Source of the DNA: DASRBN01 sp035294305
Lineage (GTDB): Bacteria > Chloroflexota > Ktedonobacteria > Ktedonobacterales > Ktedonobacteraceae
Length of the DNA stretch: 64,000 nucleotides
Reading direction: 5' to 3'
Assembly: GCA_035294305.1 (NCBI GenBank)
Contig: DATGLD010000011.1
Span: forward strand, 1 to 64,000
The notes under the pieces are model-generated. The model was not told where the DNA came from. It worked only from the letters and a program-made list of their open reading frames with translations, and made no database searches. The position numbers and the translations under genes were made by a program. Positions 26,346-35,319 of the stretch are shown piece after piece; within the stretch, counting starts at the first letter, position 1; each line of letters begins with the position of its first letter.

Positions 26346-27122
26346 ATGCGCATCGCTTTCCTATCTGATATCCACGGCAATCCTGTTGCGCTTGATGCTG
26401 TCCTGGCCGATATCGAAGCGCAGGGCGGCGTTGATAGTTACTGGATATTGGGAGATTTCTCGGCCATGGGCTATGATCCTGTGGGTGTATTGGAGCGGGT
26501 GACGCAATTGCCCGGTGTTTCTTTTTTGCGAGGTAATCACGACCGTTATGCGGTTACCGGTGAGCGTCCAGGTCCAACATTGGAGCAGGCGCGGGCAAAT
26601 CCACAACTGGTGCGGCTGCTTTATACAATGGCGGCAAACCTGGCCTGGACCCAGGGACATATTCTCGCCAGCGGCTGGTGGCAGTGGTTTGAGCAGCTGC
26701 CACTCGAATTGCGAATGACCTTGCCGGATGGTACTCGCGTACTGGCGGTTCACTCTGCCCCTGGAACTGATGACGGTCCCGGTATTATCCCGCTTATGAG
26801 CGATGACGATGTGCGTAAATTGCTGGCGCCGGCACAGGCCGACCTGGTGATAGTCGGGCATACTCACGTGCCTATGGATCGCACTATCGACCAGGTGCGG
26901 GTATTCAATCTCGGCAGTATCAGCAATCCTATGCGTCCTCGTGTAGAAGCGACCTATGCAATTTTAGAGGCCGGTGAGAAGGGTCATACCCTACAACTAC
27001 GCTACGTCGACTATGATCGACAGAGAGTCATCCAGGAGTTGCAACGCGTAAAGCATCCCACGGCGGACTTCCTGGCAAAATTTATTCGCGGCGAGATGAT
27101 GCCGCCGTGGGCACCACGCTAA
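26346..27122 (+). CDS. Calcineurin-like metallophosphoesterase (YfcE/MJ0936 type)
   Basis: The start is ATG 26346 behind GAAGGAAGGAA, ten codons inside the longest frame. The 258 residues show the metal-binding motifs in order: DIHGN (Asp, His), GDFSAMGYDP (Asp), GNHDR (Asn, His), VHSAPG and GHTHVPMDR (His pair). A normal GDxxxxGP motif is replaced by GDFSAMGYDP, as in other phosphodiesterases of this branch. It is a cytoplasmic Mn/Fe phosphodiesterase, with the substrate unknown. Confidence 0.9.
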   Translation: MRIAFLSDIHGNPVALDAVLADIEAQGGVDSYWILGDFSAMGYDPVGVLERVTQLPGVSFLRGNHDRYAVTGERPGPTLEQARANPQLVRLLYTMAANLAWTQGHILASGWWQWFEQLPLELRMTLPDGTRVLAVHSAPGTDDGPGIIPLMSDDDVRKLLAPAQADLVIVGHTHVPMDRTIDQVRVFNLGSISNPMRPRVEATYAILEAGEKGHTLQLRYVDYDRQRVIQELQRVKHPTADFLAKFIRGEMMPPWAPR

Positions 27123-27125
27123 AGG

Positions 27126-27371
27126 TTAGCGTCCCGCCTCACGTATATGGGTGCTAAAAGTTATCAGTATGCTCAAGACGAGAATGTAGCCCCAGGAGAT
27201 CAACGCTGTAGGAACAGCTCCAAATTGCTGCAAGAGCAGACCTGTGAGCGCCAATCCTATGGGTCGTACAGTGCCGGGGAAGAGGCGGCAGGCACTGATG
27301 ACACGCCCTTTCAATTCATCCGGGATGAGCGCGAGACGATAACTGAAGTAGGCTACACCCTGGGCCGATCA
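27126..27371 (-). pseudogene. C-terminal remnant of an MFS transporter
   Basis: Read on the minus strand after an in-frame TGA at 27369-27371, the sequence gives GVAYFSYRLALIPDELKGR then VISACRLFPGTVRPIG, the late cytoplasmic loop of MFS exporters, and two final helices ending at TAA 27126. The rest of the transporter is absent; the S9 peptidase gene ends only 28 bp away. It is a deletion remnant. Confidence 0.72.
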
Positions 27372-27399
27372 ATCGGCGCTGGGTGCGATGCGTCGGCCC

Positions 27400-29256
27400 C
27401 TACCATGAGAGATATGTATCAAGGAAGCGGGCAATGGCTGGGTAGGCAAGCAGGCGATTAGCACGCTTGATAAGCCCGTGACCTTCATCTTCAAAACGCA
27501 TATATTCGACGGGAACATTACGCGAACGGAGCGCAGCGACGATTTGCTCGGCCTCTCCCACCGGAACGCGTGGATCGTTTGCGCCATGCACCACAAAGAG
27601 GGGCGCGACAATACGGTCTACATGGCGGATAGGGGAGATTTGCTCCAGGAATGCCCGGTCGTTTTCCAGGCTGCCATACTCGGCCTCGCGTAGTTTGCGC
27701 CGCCAGGGGCCTGTATTTTCCAGGAACGTCACAAAATTGGCGATACCTACAATGTCCACGGCTGCAGGCCAGGTATCTGGGTAGGTAGTGATGGCGGCGA
27801 GGACCATAAACCCCCCATAACTGCCGCCCATGACCGCAATGCGCTGCGGATCGGCAATACCCCTATCGCGTAACCAGAACGCGGCTTGTCGCAGGTCGGC
27901 CACCGAATCCATGCGCAGGCGCACATCATCGAGGCTCTGATAATGATAGCCATAACCTGTGCTGCCTCGGACGTTTGGAGCAAGTACGCCAAAACCATGC
28001 GCTACAAAGTATTGAATGACAGGATTGAAGATGGGGCGGGACTGGCTCTCCGGCCCGCCATGCACGTAAATGACAACGGGTAGTTTCTCTGCTTGCCGGT
28101 GCTGCGGCAGGTAGAGAAAAGCGGGTATTTCAAGCCCATCAAACGTGGGATAATGTACCAGCTCTGGCTGCACCAGCGTATCCTGGGGGATACCGCCCAG
28201 GGAACTCCTGGTAGCGCGCCAGAGGATTTGTTCTGCTATATCCCATATCCATATATCAGGAGCGTCATCGGCAGTGTTGAGGGTGAGCGCCAGGCGCTTT
28301 CCGTCGCGAGACCAGGTGATTTCGGGTATGGTGCCTTGTGGCAGAACTGGTACGGGTAGTTCGCATCGTAAATTCCAACCGGCAGCGATATCGAAGAGCT
28401 CCAATCTTGAGTAGCCATTTTCGTTGGTGACGAGGGCCATGCGCGTGCCGTCATCGGTCAGCGCCAGATTCTCAGCATCCCAGTGTTCGTCGCGCAGATA
28501 GGTCAATGCGGTAGTGTTAAGGTCGAGCCAGGCGAGGGAGAGAAACTCCCTACCGGCATTGCTAAGGAGGTACAGCCCTTTTCTATCGGCAGACCAGGCC
28601 GGTTTTTCAAACTGAGCAGGGCCTTTTATGTTGCTATCTGCCGGCGTCAGGGTATGGGCATCAAGTGTGGCTCCATTAACCAGAATCAGTCGGTTGCGCA
28701 CATTCGATTCATAACGAGTTACCAGCACCTGTGTGCCATCAGGTGAATAGGAGATGGGGTAATTTGTGCCGTCCTGCTGTAGCAGCAAGCGCGACTGGTG
28801 GGTTTCCAGCGAAAGCTCGTAGACATCGAAATAGCGCCCATCGCGTTCATTACTGGCATAAAGGATGCTCTTGCCATCATGTGACCAGTTGCCAAACTGA
28901 TAGATTACTTCAGGTTGATCGGTAAGTGCGGTAAAGGTCGAGCCATCGGCGCTGAGCGCATAGAGCTGCGTGCGTTCGTTGCCGCCTCTATCGGCGGTTA
29001 CTAATAGGGACAGTGCCTGAGGCTTGTCCTCACCCGCCGGTGAGAAAGCAGCGCTCACGACCCGTTCGCCACGGAATGTAAGCTGATCGGGCCACAACGG
29101 GGCAGGAGCATGAATATCAATAGGGACGCTCCAGACCTCGGCTACACCGGTGATGTCTGTAAGGAAGCTGATCCTTTTTCCGTTTGGCGAGAAGCTAGCG
29201 CCATAGGCGGAACGAACGTTGAGAAAGCGGTCAAAACTATATTTTTCGGCTGGCAT
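27400..29256 (-). CDS. S9-family prolyl oligopeptidase-type serine peptidase
   Basis: A 618-residue protein with an N-terminal WD40-like (PD40) propeller (residues 1 to about 370) and a C-terminal alpha/beta-hydrolase domain. The catalytic triad is Ser479 in GGSYGGF, Asp561 in GANDPRVP and His593 in DEGHGL. No signal peptide is seen, so it acts in the cytoplasm on short peptides or acyl-peptides. A run of codons near residues 76-84 (EDKPQALSLL) is an in-frame copy of the dispersed intergenic repeat, placed in a propeller loop. Confidence 0.94.
   Translation of the reverse strand: MPAEKYSFDRFLNVRSAYGASFSPNGKRISFLTDITGVAEVWSVPIDIHAPAPLWPDQLTFRGERVVSAAFSPAGEDKPQALSLLVTADRGGNERTQLYALSADGSTFTALTDQPEVIYQFGNWSHDGKSILYASNERDGRYFDVYELSLETHQSRLLLQQDGTNYPISYSPDGTQVLVTRYESNVRNRLILVNGATLDAHTLTPADSNIKGPAQFEKPAWSADRKGLYLLSNAGREFLSLAWLDLNTTALTYLRDEHWDAENLALTDDGTRMALVTNENGYSRLELFDIAAGWNLRCELPVPVLPQGTIPEITWSRDGKRLALTLNTADDAPDIWIWDIAEQILWRATRSSLGGIPQDTLVQPELVHYPTFDGLEIPAFLYLPQHRQAEKLPVVIYVHGGPESQSRPIFNPVIQYFVAHGFGVLAPNVRGSTGYGYHYQSLDDVRLRMDSVADLRQAAFWLRDRGIADPQRIAVMGGSYGGFMVLAAITTYPDTWPAAVDIVGIANFVTFLENTGPWRRKLREAEYGSLENDRAFLEQISPIRHVDRIVAPLFVVHGANDPRVPVGEAEQIVAALRSRNVPVEYMRFEDEGHGLIKRANRLLAYPAIARFLDTYLSW
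29005..29031 (-). repeat. Dispersed GTAGGGACAGCGCC repeat inside a coding sequence
   Basis: TAGGGACAGTGCCTGAGGC followed by TTGTCCTC agrees with the consensus at 23 of 27 positions by eye. It lies inside the S9 peptidase gene without breaking the frame. Confidence 0.65.
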
Positions 29257-29399
29257 AAGGTTTCCATATCTAGGAAAAAGGATCAGGTGGCTCTTCTGAT
29301 CCAGGCCGGTTCGTAAAAGGAGTCACATAGCGAACAGAAGAGTCGGCAGCGAATCGCAAGGCGACTTGAACTTGTCTCCTTTCTTTGTTGCCCTTGCAG

Positions 29400-30752
29400 T
29401 TATTTTAACATATGATTCCCGCTTTGTGTTGATTGGGATACTTTCTTGATCATCCAGCGCAGCGTCCCTCGCCCGCGAGCCGTCAGCCACCAGACGCCGC
29501 CGGATGCCAGCAGGATAAGAATAGGTTCGATGGGCGCGCGAAAACGCGCGCTGCCATAGTAGATCAGGCATTCTCCAATTGTGAGCAGAATGATGAAATA
29601 CAGAAACAGGAGTTCGCGCCAGCGCCAGAAGGTGACGGCCAATCCGAGAGCAGCCAGTATAAAAACTGCGATAGGAAAGGTCTTCATCATTGCCAGTACG
29701 ATTTGCGAAGATAGTTGATTGGGGAAACGCTCCACCGGCAGGTCGGCCTCGATGGTAGCCGGTTGCCACATATTGAGGAAATGCAGCGCCAGCAGGTGAG
29801 GTAAAACGCTGGTGTGGCTCTCAATCCATTGAATGGCTGCTTTTTTATAGGTCGCTTCGCGTGCGACTTCACAGGTTGGCGTGCATGTGTATAGAGGAAA
29901 AGGTTTTGTGACCTCTGGGGCGGATTTGAGAGGGTTGATCCACGACCCCAGATATCCAGGGGTGGTCACAATAGCGTTGTTGTAGGCGCCAAGCAGTACC
30001 GTTCCATCCCCTGTTGCCACCGGAATGAACGCATGTGAATCTCGATAATTACGGACGGTCCAGGGCGCTATGAGGACGAGAGCAATAACCGTTGTTATCA
30101 TTACTCCCCTGGCTGCAGGTCTCCACGATACTACCTTTATCCGGATCATAATGAGCGTCCAGAGAATTACCAATCCAATCACTGCCAGCCCATTTGGCCG
30201 CGTGAGCGAAAGCAGTCCAAGTAAAATGCCTGCTACAATCCACAGGCCCTTTGTCTGCTGTGGAGCGCGTTGGATGCGATAGAGCGTATAGCAGAGGGCG
30301 AAGAGGAGAAATATATACAACGATTCAGTATAGAGCCAGCCATCATAGATATAAAGTTCGGGGTAAATTGCCGCGATAATTCCTGCCACAATGCCAATAC
30401 GCATACCGAAGAGATCTCTGGCAAACAAGTATACCAGCATGCAGGTGCCAGAGCCAACGATAGACAAAAAGATGCGCGCCACATAGTCGCCTGGCCCAAA
30501 GATTATGGAAATGCCTGCTATGATAAATGGCCACAAAGGGGCGCGATATACCGTTGATATATGGGATTCCAGGCAAAAACAATGTTCCCTGAGTAAATTG
30601 AGTCCAATGGTCTGGTAAAACAATGAGTCATGCAAGGGGTAATAATGAGCCGCAACTGTATTGTTGTAGACGATGCGTACCAGCAGCGCCAGGCAAAAAA
30701 TACAGGCAGCAGGAAGCCACGCTCTCACCCGTTTCATATTAGTGAAATCCAT
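29400..30752 (-). CDS. GT-C (family 39/83-like) membrane glycosyltransferase
   Basis: The 450-residue protein has 10-11 membrane helices. The first external loop has YPLHDSLFYQTIG (acidic residue at the family position), and the block WPFIIAGISIIFGPGDYVAR followed by LYTESLYIFLLFALCYTLYR and GLLSLTRPNGLAVIGL is typical of PMT/ArnT-like enzymes. These take a sugar from a polyprenyl-phosphate donor and glycosylate surface polymers or proteins. It stands alone, divergent from the recombinase gene. Confidence 0.85.
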   Translation of the reverse strand: MDFTNMKRVRAWLPAACIFCLALLVRIVYNNTVAAHYYPLHDSLFYQTIGLNLLREHCFCLESHISTVYRAPLWPFIIAGISIIFGPGDYVARIFLSIVGSGTCMLVYLFARDLFGMRIGIVAGIIAAIYPELYIYDGWLYTESLYIFLLFALCYTLYRIQRAPQQTKGLWIVAGILLGLLSLTRPNGLAVIGLVILWTLIMIRIKVVSWRPAARGVMITTVIALVLIAPWTVRNYRDSHAFIPVATGDGTVLLGAYNNAIVTTPGYLGSWINPLKSAPEVTKPFPLYTCTPTCEVAREATYKKAAIQWIESHTSVLPHLLALHFLNMWQPATIEADLPVERFPNQLSSQIVLAMMKTFPIAVFILAALGLAVTFWRWRELLFLYFIILLTIGECLIYYGSARFRAPIEPILILLASGGVWWLTARGRGTLRWMIKKVSQSTQSGNHMLK

Positions 30753-30830
30753 TCGATGATACGCTTTTGAATGAAATCTAATTGTTTGAGACGAGCCGTA
30801 TAAGAGCAGGTAACAACCCCTCGTTTGTAT

Positions 30831-30859
30831 TTGAACAGGCTTGCTAAACCTGCTATAAT
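30831..30859 (+). promoter_or_regulatory. Sigma-70-type promoter of the recombinase-like gene
   Basis: TTGAAC (30831-30836) and TATAAT (30854-30859) are spaced by exactly 17 bp. This supports the ATG at 30915 over the upstream start at 30825, which lies in the promoter. Confidence 0.75.
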
Positions 30860-30914
30860 GAAAAACGTGGAAGAAGTATCCTTGATAAGCAGAAAATTAA
30901 GGAGGGATAACGCA

Positions 30915-31931
30915 ATGGAGAAGAAGGATGCACAGCGACAGACCTCGCCGGAGCCTATCCTCACGGAAGATAGCACTGTTCTGCAAGCCAATCTCTTCAG
31001 CGGCACTTCAACAGTGATCAGCGAACCGCCTGATCCTACAGAAACGCCTTTTCCACCCCTGATTCGCACCAATCCGCTGACGGATCAATCCAGCCTCTCA
31101 GCCTGCGTCATACCTTATCAACAGGCTTTGCAGTTAGCCGGTAAATCTGACTACACTGTTACCTGTTTTCTCTCAGACCTCAAAATGTTCAGCGACTTTG
31201 CCGGGCGCGATATCCCTGTGGGGCGTATCACGAAGGAGCAGCTCACCGATTGGCTCATGAAATTGCAGTTTGGTACAAAGGGCCAGACGCCTGCACCCAA
31301 AACGATGGCTCGTCGCGTCACATTCTTGAAAAATTTCTTCTCCTGGCTGGCCCGCGAGGGCGTCATTCGTGAGGACCCTTCGGCAAGCCTGGCGTTCAAG
31401 CGGCCTTTGCCTCCGCTGCCGGAACTGCTCTTTGATGATGAGGTACAGCGTCTGCTGGATGCGGCTGCCCAAGACCCGCGCTGCCATTGCCTCGTCTATC
31501 TTGTGCTGAACGCGGGCTTGAAAAAAGAGGAGATCATGGGGCTGAAATTAGAGCACATTGACCTTTCCGACCTCCAGGCTCCCCTACTCACTGTGCATTT
31601 TCCTGCCGCGACCGGCAAACAGCATCGCGAACGCCGGCTCGCGCTTCCTGCTCAATTTACTACCATCTTGAAGCAATATATCGCAAAATATCGCCCTAGC
31701 GAGGAATTATTTGTCTGCACCGATCGCAACCTGAACTATATCCTGGCGCGGGCAGTCAAAGCGGCAGGCATCAAGAAGCGTGTCACGTTGCAGCTGCTGC
31801 GCGATACCTTCGCCGTGCAACAACTGAAAGCAGGAGTATCACCTGAGGCGTTGCGTGAAAAACTGGGCCTTTCTGACGAGGCATGGCTGGAGTCACGCGA
31901 AAAGTATCGCCGGCTGGCATTCGCGAAGTGA
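30915..31931 (+). CDS. Tyrosine recombinase-like protein with degenerate active site
   Basis: The ATG at 30915 follows GGAGG. Residues 1-75 are a polar leader; a SAM-like core-binding domain covers about 80-170 and the catalytic fold about 175-330. Family anchors are clear, but NAGLKKEEIMGLKLEHIDL has Lys203 where catalytic Arg I should be, QLLRDTFAV has Gln293 in place of the His of HxxR (Arg296 kept), and LGL has Leu where LGH has His. The nucleophile-like Tyr331 in REKYRRLA remains. It may bind DNA without recombining it. There is no attachment site or mobile element beside it. A hairpin terminator follows. Confidence 0.85.
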   Translation: MEKKDAQRQTSPEPILTEDSTVLQANLFSGTSTVISEPPDPTETPFPPLIRTNPLTDQSSLSACVIPYQQALQLAGKSDYTVTCFLSDLKMFSDFAGRDIPVGRITKEQLTDWLMKLQFGTKGQTPAPKTMARRVTFLKNFFSWLAREGVIREDPSASLAFKRPLPPLPELLFDDEVQRLLDAAAQDPRCHCLVYLVLNAGLKKEEIMGLKLEHIDLSDLQAPLLTVHFPAATGKQHRERRLALPAQFTTILKQYIAKYRPSEELFVCTDRNLNYILARAVKAAGIKKRVTLQLLRDTFAVQQLKAGVSPEALREKLGLSDEAWLESREKYRRLAFAK

Positions 31932-31949
31932 GTTTGAAGCTTATCCATA

Positions 31950-31985
31950 GAGGCAATCAAAGCGCGCACTATGCTTGATTGCCTC
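31950..31985. terminator. Bidirectional hairpin between convergent genes
   Basis: GAGGCAATCAAAGC (31950-31963) pairs with GCTTGATTGCCTC (31973-31985), with one bulged A; AAATGTTTT follows on the plus strand. It serves the recombinase-like gene and the convergent zinc-ribbon gene. Confidence 0.75.
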
Positions 31986-31992
31986 AAATGTT

Positions 31993-32646
31993 TTATCTCG
32001 GTTGGCTCGTGATGATCTGGATGCTAGACTTACGTTTGATCGCGTTGTTTAGCATGATGGCATTGAATACAATAGCGCCGACTGCCAGTGGGCCGAGGCA
32101 GAGGAGACCTATCCCCAATGTCAAAATGGTTCCGACGATCAGAACCGGCCAGTAAACGAGAAAGCTGCAGATCAGTAGTACGACCCCTACAGTTGTTTCC
32201 CCCGACATAAGCCAGCCCACGCCGTAGATACCGAGGAAGATTGAGAGTAGCACTTCGACCAGTACCGCGGAGTTGCTCGAGCTGGATGTAGTTACAACAT
32301 TGACTCCAACAAGTGGCTGGGCGATCGGAGTGTTGACAATATTCACATTGACCGAGCCGGGAAAAGGTGGCTGGCCATAGGATTGCCCATATCCAAAATT
32401 TGGTTGGGGAGGCTGCATATAGCCAGGCTGTGGAGGGGGATATGCCGGCTGGGGAGGCTGCATATAGCCGGGCTGTGCTGGATAGCCCTGGCCATAATCC
32501 GGTATGGCCAGCCCGTCCATCGGATAGGGCCCATGGTTTGTCGGTTGTTGGGATCTGCCCAACATCGACGAGGTGATCGTTCCACACGAAGGGCAGATAG
32601 CTATATTGTCTGGCATCTCTTTCCCGCATCGTTCGCAAGTTATCAT
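31993..32646 (-). CDS. Zinc-ribbon, Pro-rich, membrane protein
   Basis: Residues 1-25 form a zinc ribbon (CERCGKEMPDNIAICPSCG, two CxxC). A Pro/Gln/Tyr-rich linker (about 35-100) contains GYMQPPQP repeats. The C-terminal third has two or three hydrophobic helices (VLLSIFLGIYGVGWLMSG; VLLICSFLVYWPVLIVG). This is the architecture of many small membrane proteins of unknown role in Gram-positive and Chloroflexota genomes. AAGGG lies before the ATG. The role is unknown. Confidence 0.75.
   Translation of the reverse strand: MITCERCGKEMPDNIAICPSCGTITSSMLGRSQQPTNHGPYPMDGLAIPDYGQGYPAQPGYMQPPQPAYPPPQPGYMQPPQPNFGYGQSYGQPPFPGSVNVNIVNTPIAQPLVGVNVVTTSSSSNSAVLVEVLLSIFLGIYGVGWLMSGETTVGVVLLICSFLVYWPVLIVGTILTLGIGLLCLGPLAVGAIVFNAIMLNNAIKRKSSIQIITSQPR
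32406..32477. repeat. In-gene tandem repeat coding GYMQPPQP
   Basis: A 27-bp unit beginning GGGGAGGCTGCATATAGCC occurs at 32406-32432 and 32451-32477 with one difference, 45 bp apart, in the proline-rich linker of the zinc-ribbon gene. Confidence 0.8.
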
Positions 32647-32749
32647 ACTCTTTTCCCTTCTCGTTTAGCCAGTATCTTCGTCAAGCAAACTTAAAATTAT
32701 CGCATTGTTGAGTATCATAGCACATAGGACAAGCTATTGCAATGGATTT

Positions 32750-35248
32750 TTAACTTAAATTCCATTCATTACCACTACTACTGATCTCTACATGATCTAA
32801 TTGTGCCGTCTGTATCACCCGCCACGTAGCGCCCGCGAATGGCGCGGGAGTGATAACCGAGCTTTGTCCGGCCTTCCGTGACTTTGCGCTTAACATAGCC
32901 GGTGTGATTACCAACAAGGATGGGTGAGCCATTTGTAAAATGCTGCTCAATGAAGCCGGGAAAGATTTGCCTGCTTCTCCCACAACCTGAACCACATTAG
33001 CCTGTAAAAGGCTGGGATCGAGCGTGGAGGCTAAGCCGTTCAGCGCGTATTTGCTAAGCGCAGCCACGCCCAACAATAGCATCTGGAAGCCAGGAGCAAC
33101 AAGCCGCATGACCAGGCTGTTATCCAGTTCTTCGTCGCTACTTTTATGCAGCGGCGACGGCGGCCAGAGTACCTGCAAAAGCACCTGCGAGCCTATCGAA
33201 ATGGTGATATGTTGCCGGGCCTGCATGTAGCTAAGACCCCGGTCACTAATAGAGCGTCGCCAGAGCGCATAGCTGACATTAGGATGTAGCATTCCTGCGT
33301 CGATAACCTCTTCGATCTGGTAACGAGTCACAACATCCTGCAAACCGGCTAAATGATCTTCGCGTGGCGCCGTCAAAATGACAGCGTCGAGCGAACGCTG
33401 CCAGAGAGGAAGCGTGTTGTAAAGTTGTTGCGATAAAGAAACCGCGTCCATGCCGCCATCTATTAATACTGTTTTGCCATCAGGTGTTTGGATGAGAATA
33501 GATTCTCCTTGCGCGGGTTGTCCTGCCGGCCCGACATGAAGAAAAGTAATCATCAATCGTCCACCTGGATGTGCCGCGTGGACTGATATGCCGGTTGCCA
33601 GTACGATGATGAGCGCAGCGCTGATTTGTAGAATACGCCAAGTGCGATATGAAAACAACGGGGGTGCTTTGTTAGCTGTGCGCGTTTGCATAGTTTCCGG
33701 CCAGAGGCGAAAGAGAATAATTACTACGAGACTCAACAAGACGTAATACCCCCAGGCGACCGGAGCACTGACCGTGTTATTAACGGATAAAAATGCTCCT
33801 GGAGTGCTGGCGAGCCAGGGAATGATTTTACTCAAAAACAGTAGTAATGGCTGGATAATCCAGCCGAAGAGAATGCTAATTTGTGTGGAGAAAAATCCGC
33901 TGGCGCAAATCAGGAAGCCAGGCGGGATCAAAATTCCCAGCAAAGGGACCGATAATAGATTGGCCAGAGGCGCGATAAAGGAGACCTGAGAGAAGGTAAT
34001 TGCAATAATTGGCCAGGTCGCGCACTGCGCAGCCAGCGTAACGGCGCTAATTTCGGCGACAATATGCCCGAAAGGGAATCGTTCCAGGGAACGGAAAAAG
34101 CGCAGGAAGAATGGAGTGAGCATGACGATGCCCAGCGTACCCAGAAAAGAAAGCTGAAAACCTGCATCCCATAATATAAAAGGATCGACCATGCTCATAA
34201 GAAAAGCCGCGAGGGCTATGGCGGTATAGAAGTTATAAATGCGTCCGATGCGCGGGGCGATCACCAGCAAAATGCCCATAATGCCTGCTCGTATTGCTGC
34301 CGGTCCTGCGCCACTCAAAACGGTGTATACAGCGATGTTCAGTCCAACAAGCATCGTTGCCAGCCAGCGCCTCCAGTCACGGCGTTTTTGGGCGGGTAGC
34401 AATCTGGTCTGTTTATCATGTTCTTTATAATATAGCCATCTGGCGCTAGCCGAAACGAGACCCGCGAGAATAGTTACTTTGAAGCCTGATGGCGCGATCA
34501 GATGTGCTGTGCCCGTCTCGTTGAAATATGGAATCAAGGGGATGAGCGCGGGTGTGCGCAGGCTGAGCAGGATTGCGATAAGCAGGGCCGCCAGAGGCGG
34601 TGGGAGCGATCGCTCGATGATAATGGCGAACTGCGTGCGCAATTGAAAGAGGGCGGCGATAATAGGATTGCCCCCGCTTGCATTCACGGTTAACGCTGGA
34701 AAGGCCATGCTGGCGAAAATTTCGGGCGGACTGTGTGGAGATGGAGGGTCAAGTTTGCCTTTGAGTTCGACGGCATCGCCATAATTTGGCCCATAAGGAT
34801 TGTCAATGTATGAACCCAGCATCATGACATCAATTTGACCGTGCGCATCCTGCCAGGATGATCCGCTGTCGGTGCTGACGCTGGATACTGCGACGGTTAA
34901 CAACCGGCTGCGGGCCTCCAACGTTGGTTCGTCGGCTACTGTTCCCTGCACTTCGAGCTTTTTTTGTCCAATGAAAGTGCTGATAGCCTGGGGATCACCA
35001 ACCGGTGAGACAATCGCATAGCGCCAGGCACCAAGCATGAGCCACAGCGTGATCAATGCCAGCAATAACCCGCGATCGCTGCGCCAGAAGAGGATCACGC
35101 AGATTAGAGAGGCGAGAGCGCCTATCAATGAAATCCATACAGGAAGATTTATCCAGTCGCCGAGTACAATGCCTGCCAGCCATGAGGCTGCTACCACTAC
35201 CAGTACTAGTCCGTGGAGGTCTATTTCGACTTTTTTGCTGCTTTCCAC
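32750..35248 (-). CDS. comEC: ComEC/Rec2-type DNA uptake channel with degenerate nuclease domain
   Basis: The 832 residues show the full ComEC order: N-terminal helices and an OB-like domain (KLEVQGTVADEP near 95), the competence membrane domain (GTAHLIAPSGFKVTILAG near 245; GAGPAAIRAGIMGILL near 315), and a C-terminal metallo-beta-lactamase fold starting at about 566 (FLHVGPAG, TVLIDGG). In the last domain the HxHxDH-type motif reads APREDH (residues 627-632) and the LTGD segment reads LLGV (near 725), so most metal ligands are missing. ComEC carries single-stranded DNA across the membrane. It follows comEA with a 71-bp gap. Confidence 0.92.
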   Translation of the reverse strand: MESSKKVEIDLHGLVLVVVAASWLAGIVLGDWINLPVWISLIGALASLICVILFWRSDRGLLLALITLWLMLGAWRYAIVSPVGDPQAISTFIGQKKLEVQGTVADEPTLEARSRLLTVAVSSVSTDSGSSWQDAHGQIDVMMLGSYIDNPYGPNYGDAVELKGKLDPPSPHSPPEIFASMAFPALTVNASGGNPIIAALFQLRTQFAIIIERSLPPPLAALLIAILLSLRTPALIPLIPYFNETGTAHLIAPSGFKVTILAGLVSASARWLYYKEHDKQTRLLPAQKRRDWRRWLATMLVGLNIAVYTVLSGAGPAAIRAGIMGILLVIAPRIGRIYNFYTAIALAAFLMSMVDPFILWDAGFQLSFLGTLGIVMLTPFFLRFFRSLERFPFGHIVAEISAVTLAAQCATWPIIAITFSQVSFIAPLANLLSVPLLGILIPPGFLICASGFFSTQISILFGWIIQPLLLFLSKIIPWLASTPGAFLSVNNTVSAPVAWGYYVLLSLVVIILFRLWPETMQTRTANKAPPLFSYRTWRILQISAALIIVLATGISVHAAHPGGRLMITFLHVGPAGQPAQGESILIQTPDGKTVLIDGGMDAVSLSQQLYNTLPLWQRSLDAVILTAPREDHLAGLQDVVTRYQIEEVIDAGMLHPNVSYALWRRSISDRGLSYMQARQHITISIGSQVLLQVLWPPSPLHKSSDEELDNSLVMRLVAPGFQMLLLGVAALSKYALNGLASTLDPSLLQANVVQVVGEAGKSFPASLSSILQMAHPSLLVITPAMLSAKSRKAGQSSVITPAPFAGATWRVIQTAQLDHVEISSSGNEWNLS

Positions 35249-35319
35249 CGCTTGTTACCGCCAATTCACGGAAATTCTAATTGATGCATTGCCGGGTAAT
35301 GTGACTTTTTGTTGCTCTC

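Noticed and set aside
30915..31931. Recombinase as a sign of an integrated element
   Set aside because: No attachment repeats, no phage or plasmid genes near, and a degraded active site.
32406..32477. Possible CRISPR-like repeat pair
   Set aside because: Only two units, in frame and coding GYMQPPQP in a proline-rich linker.
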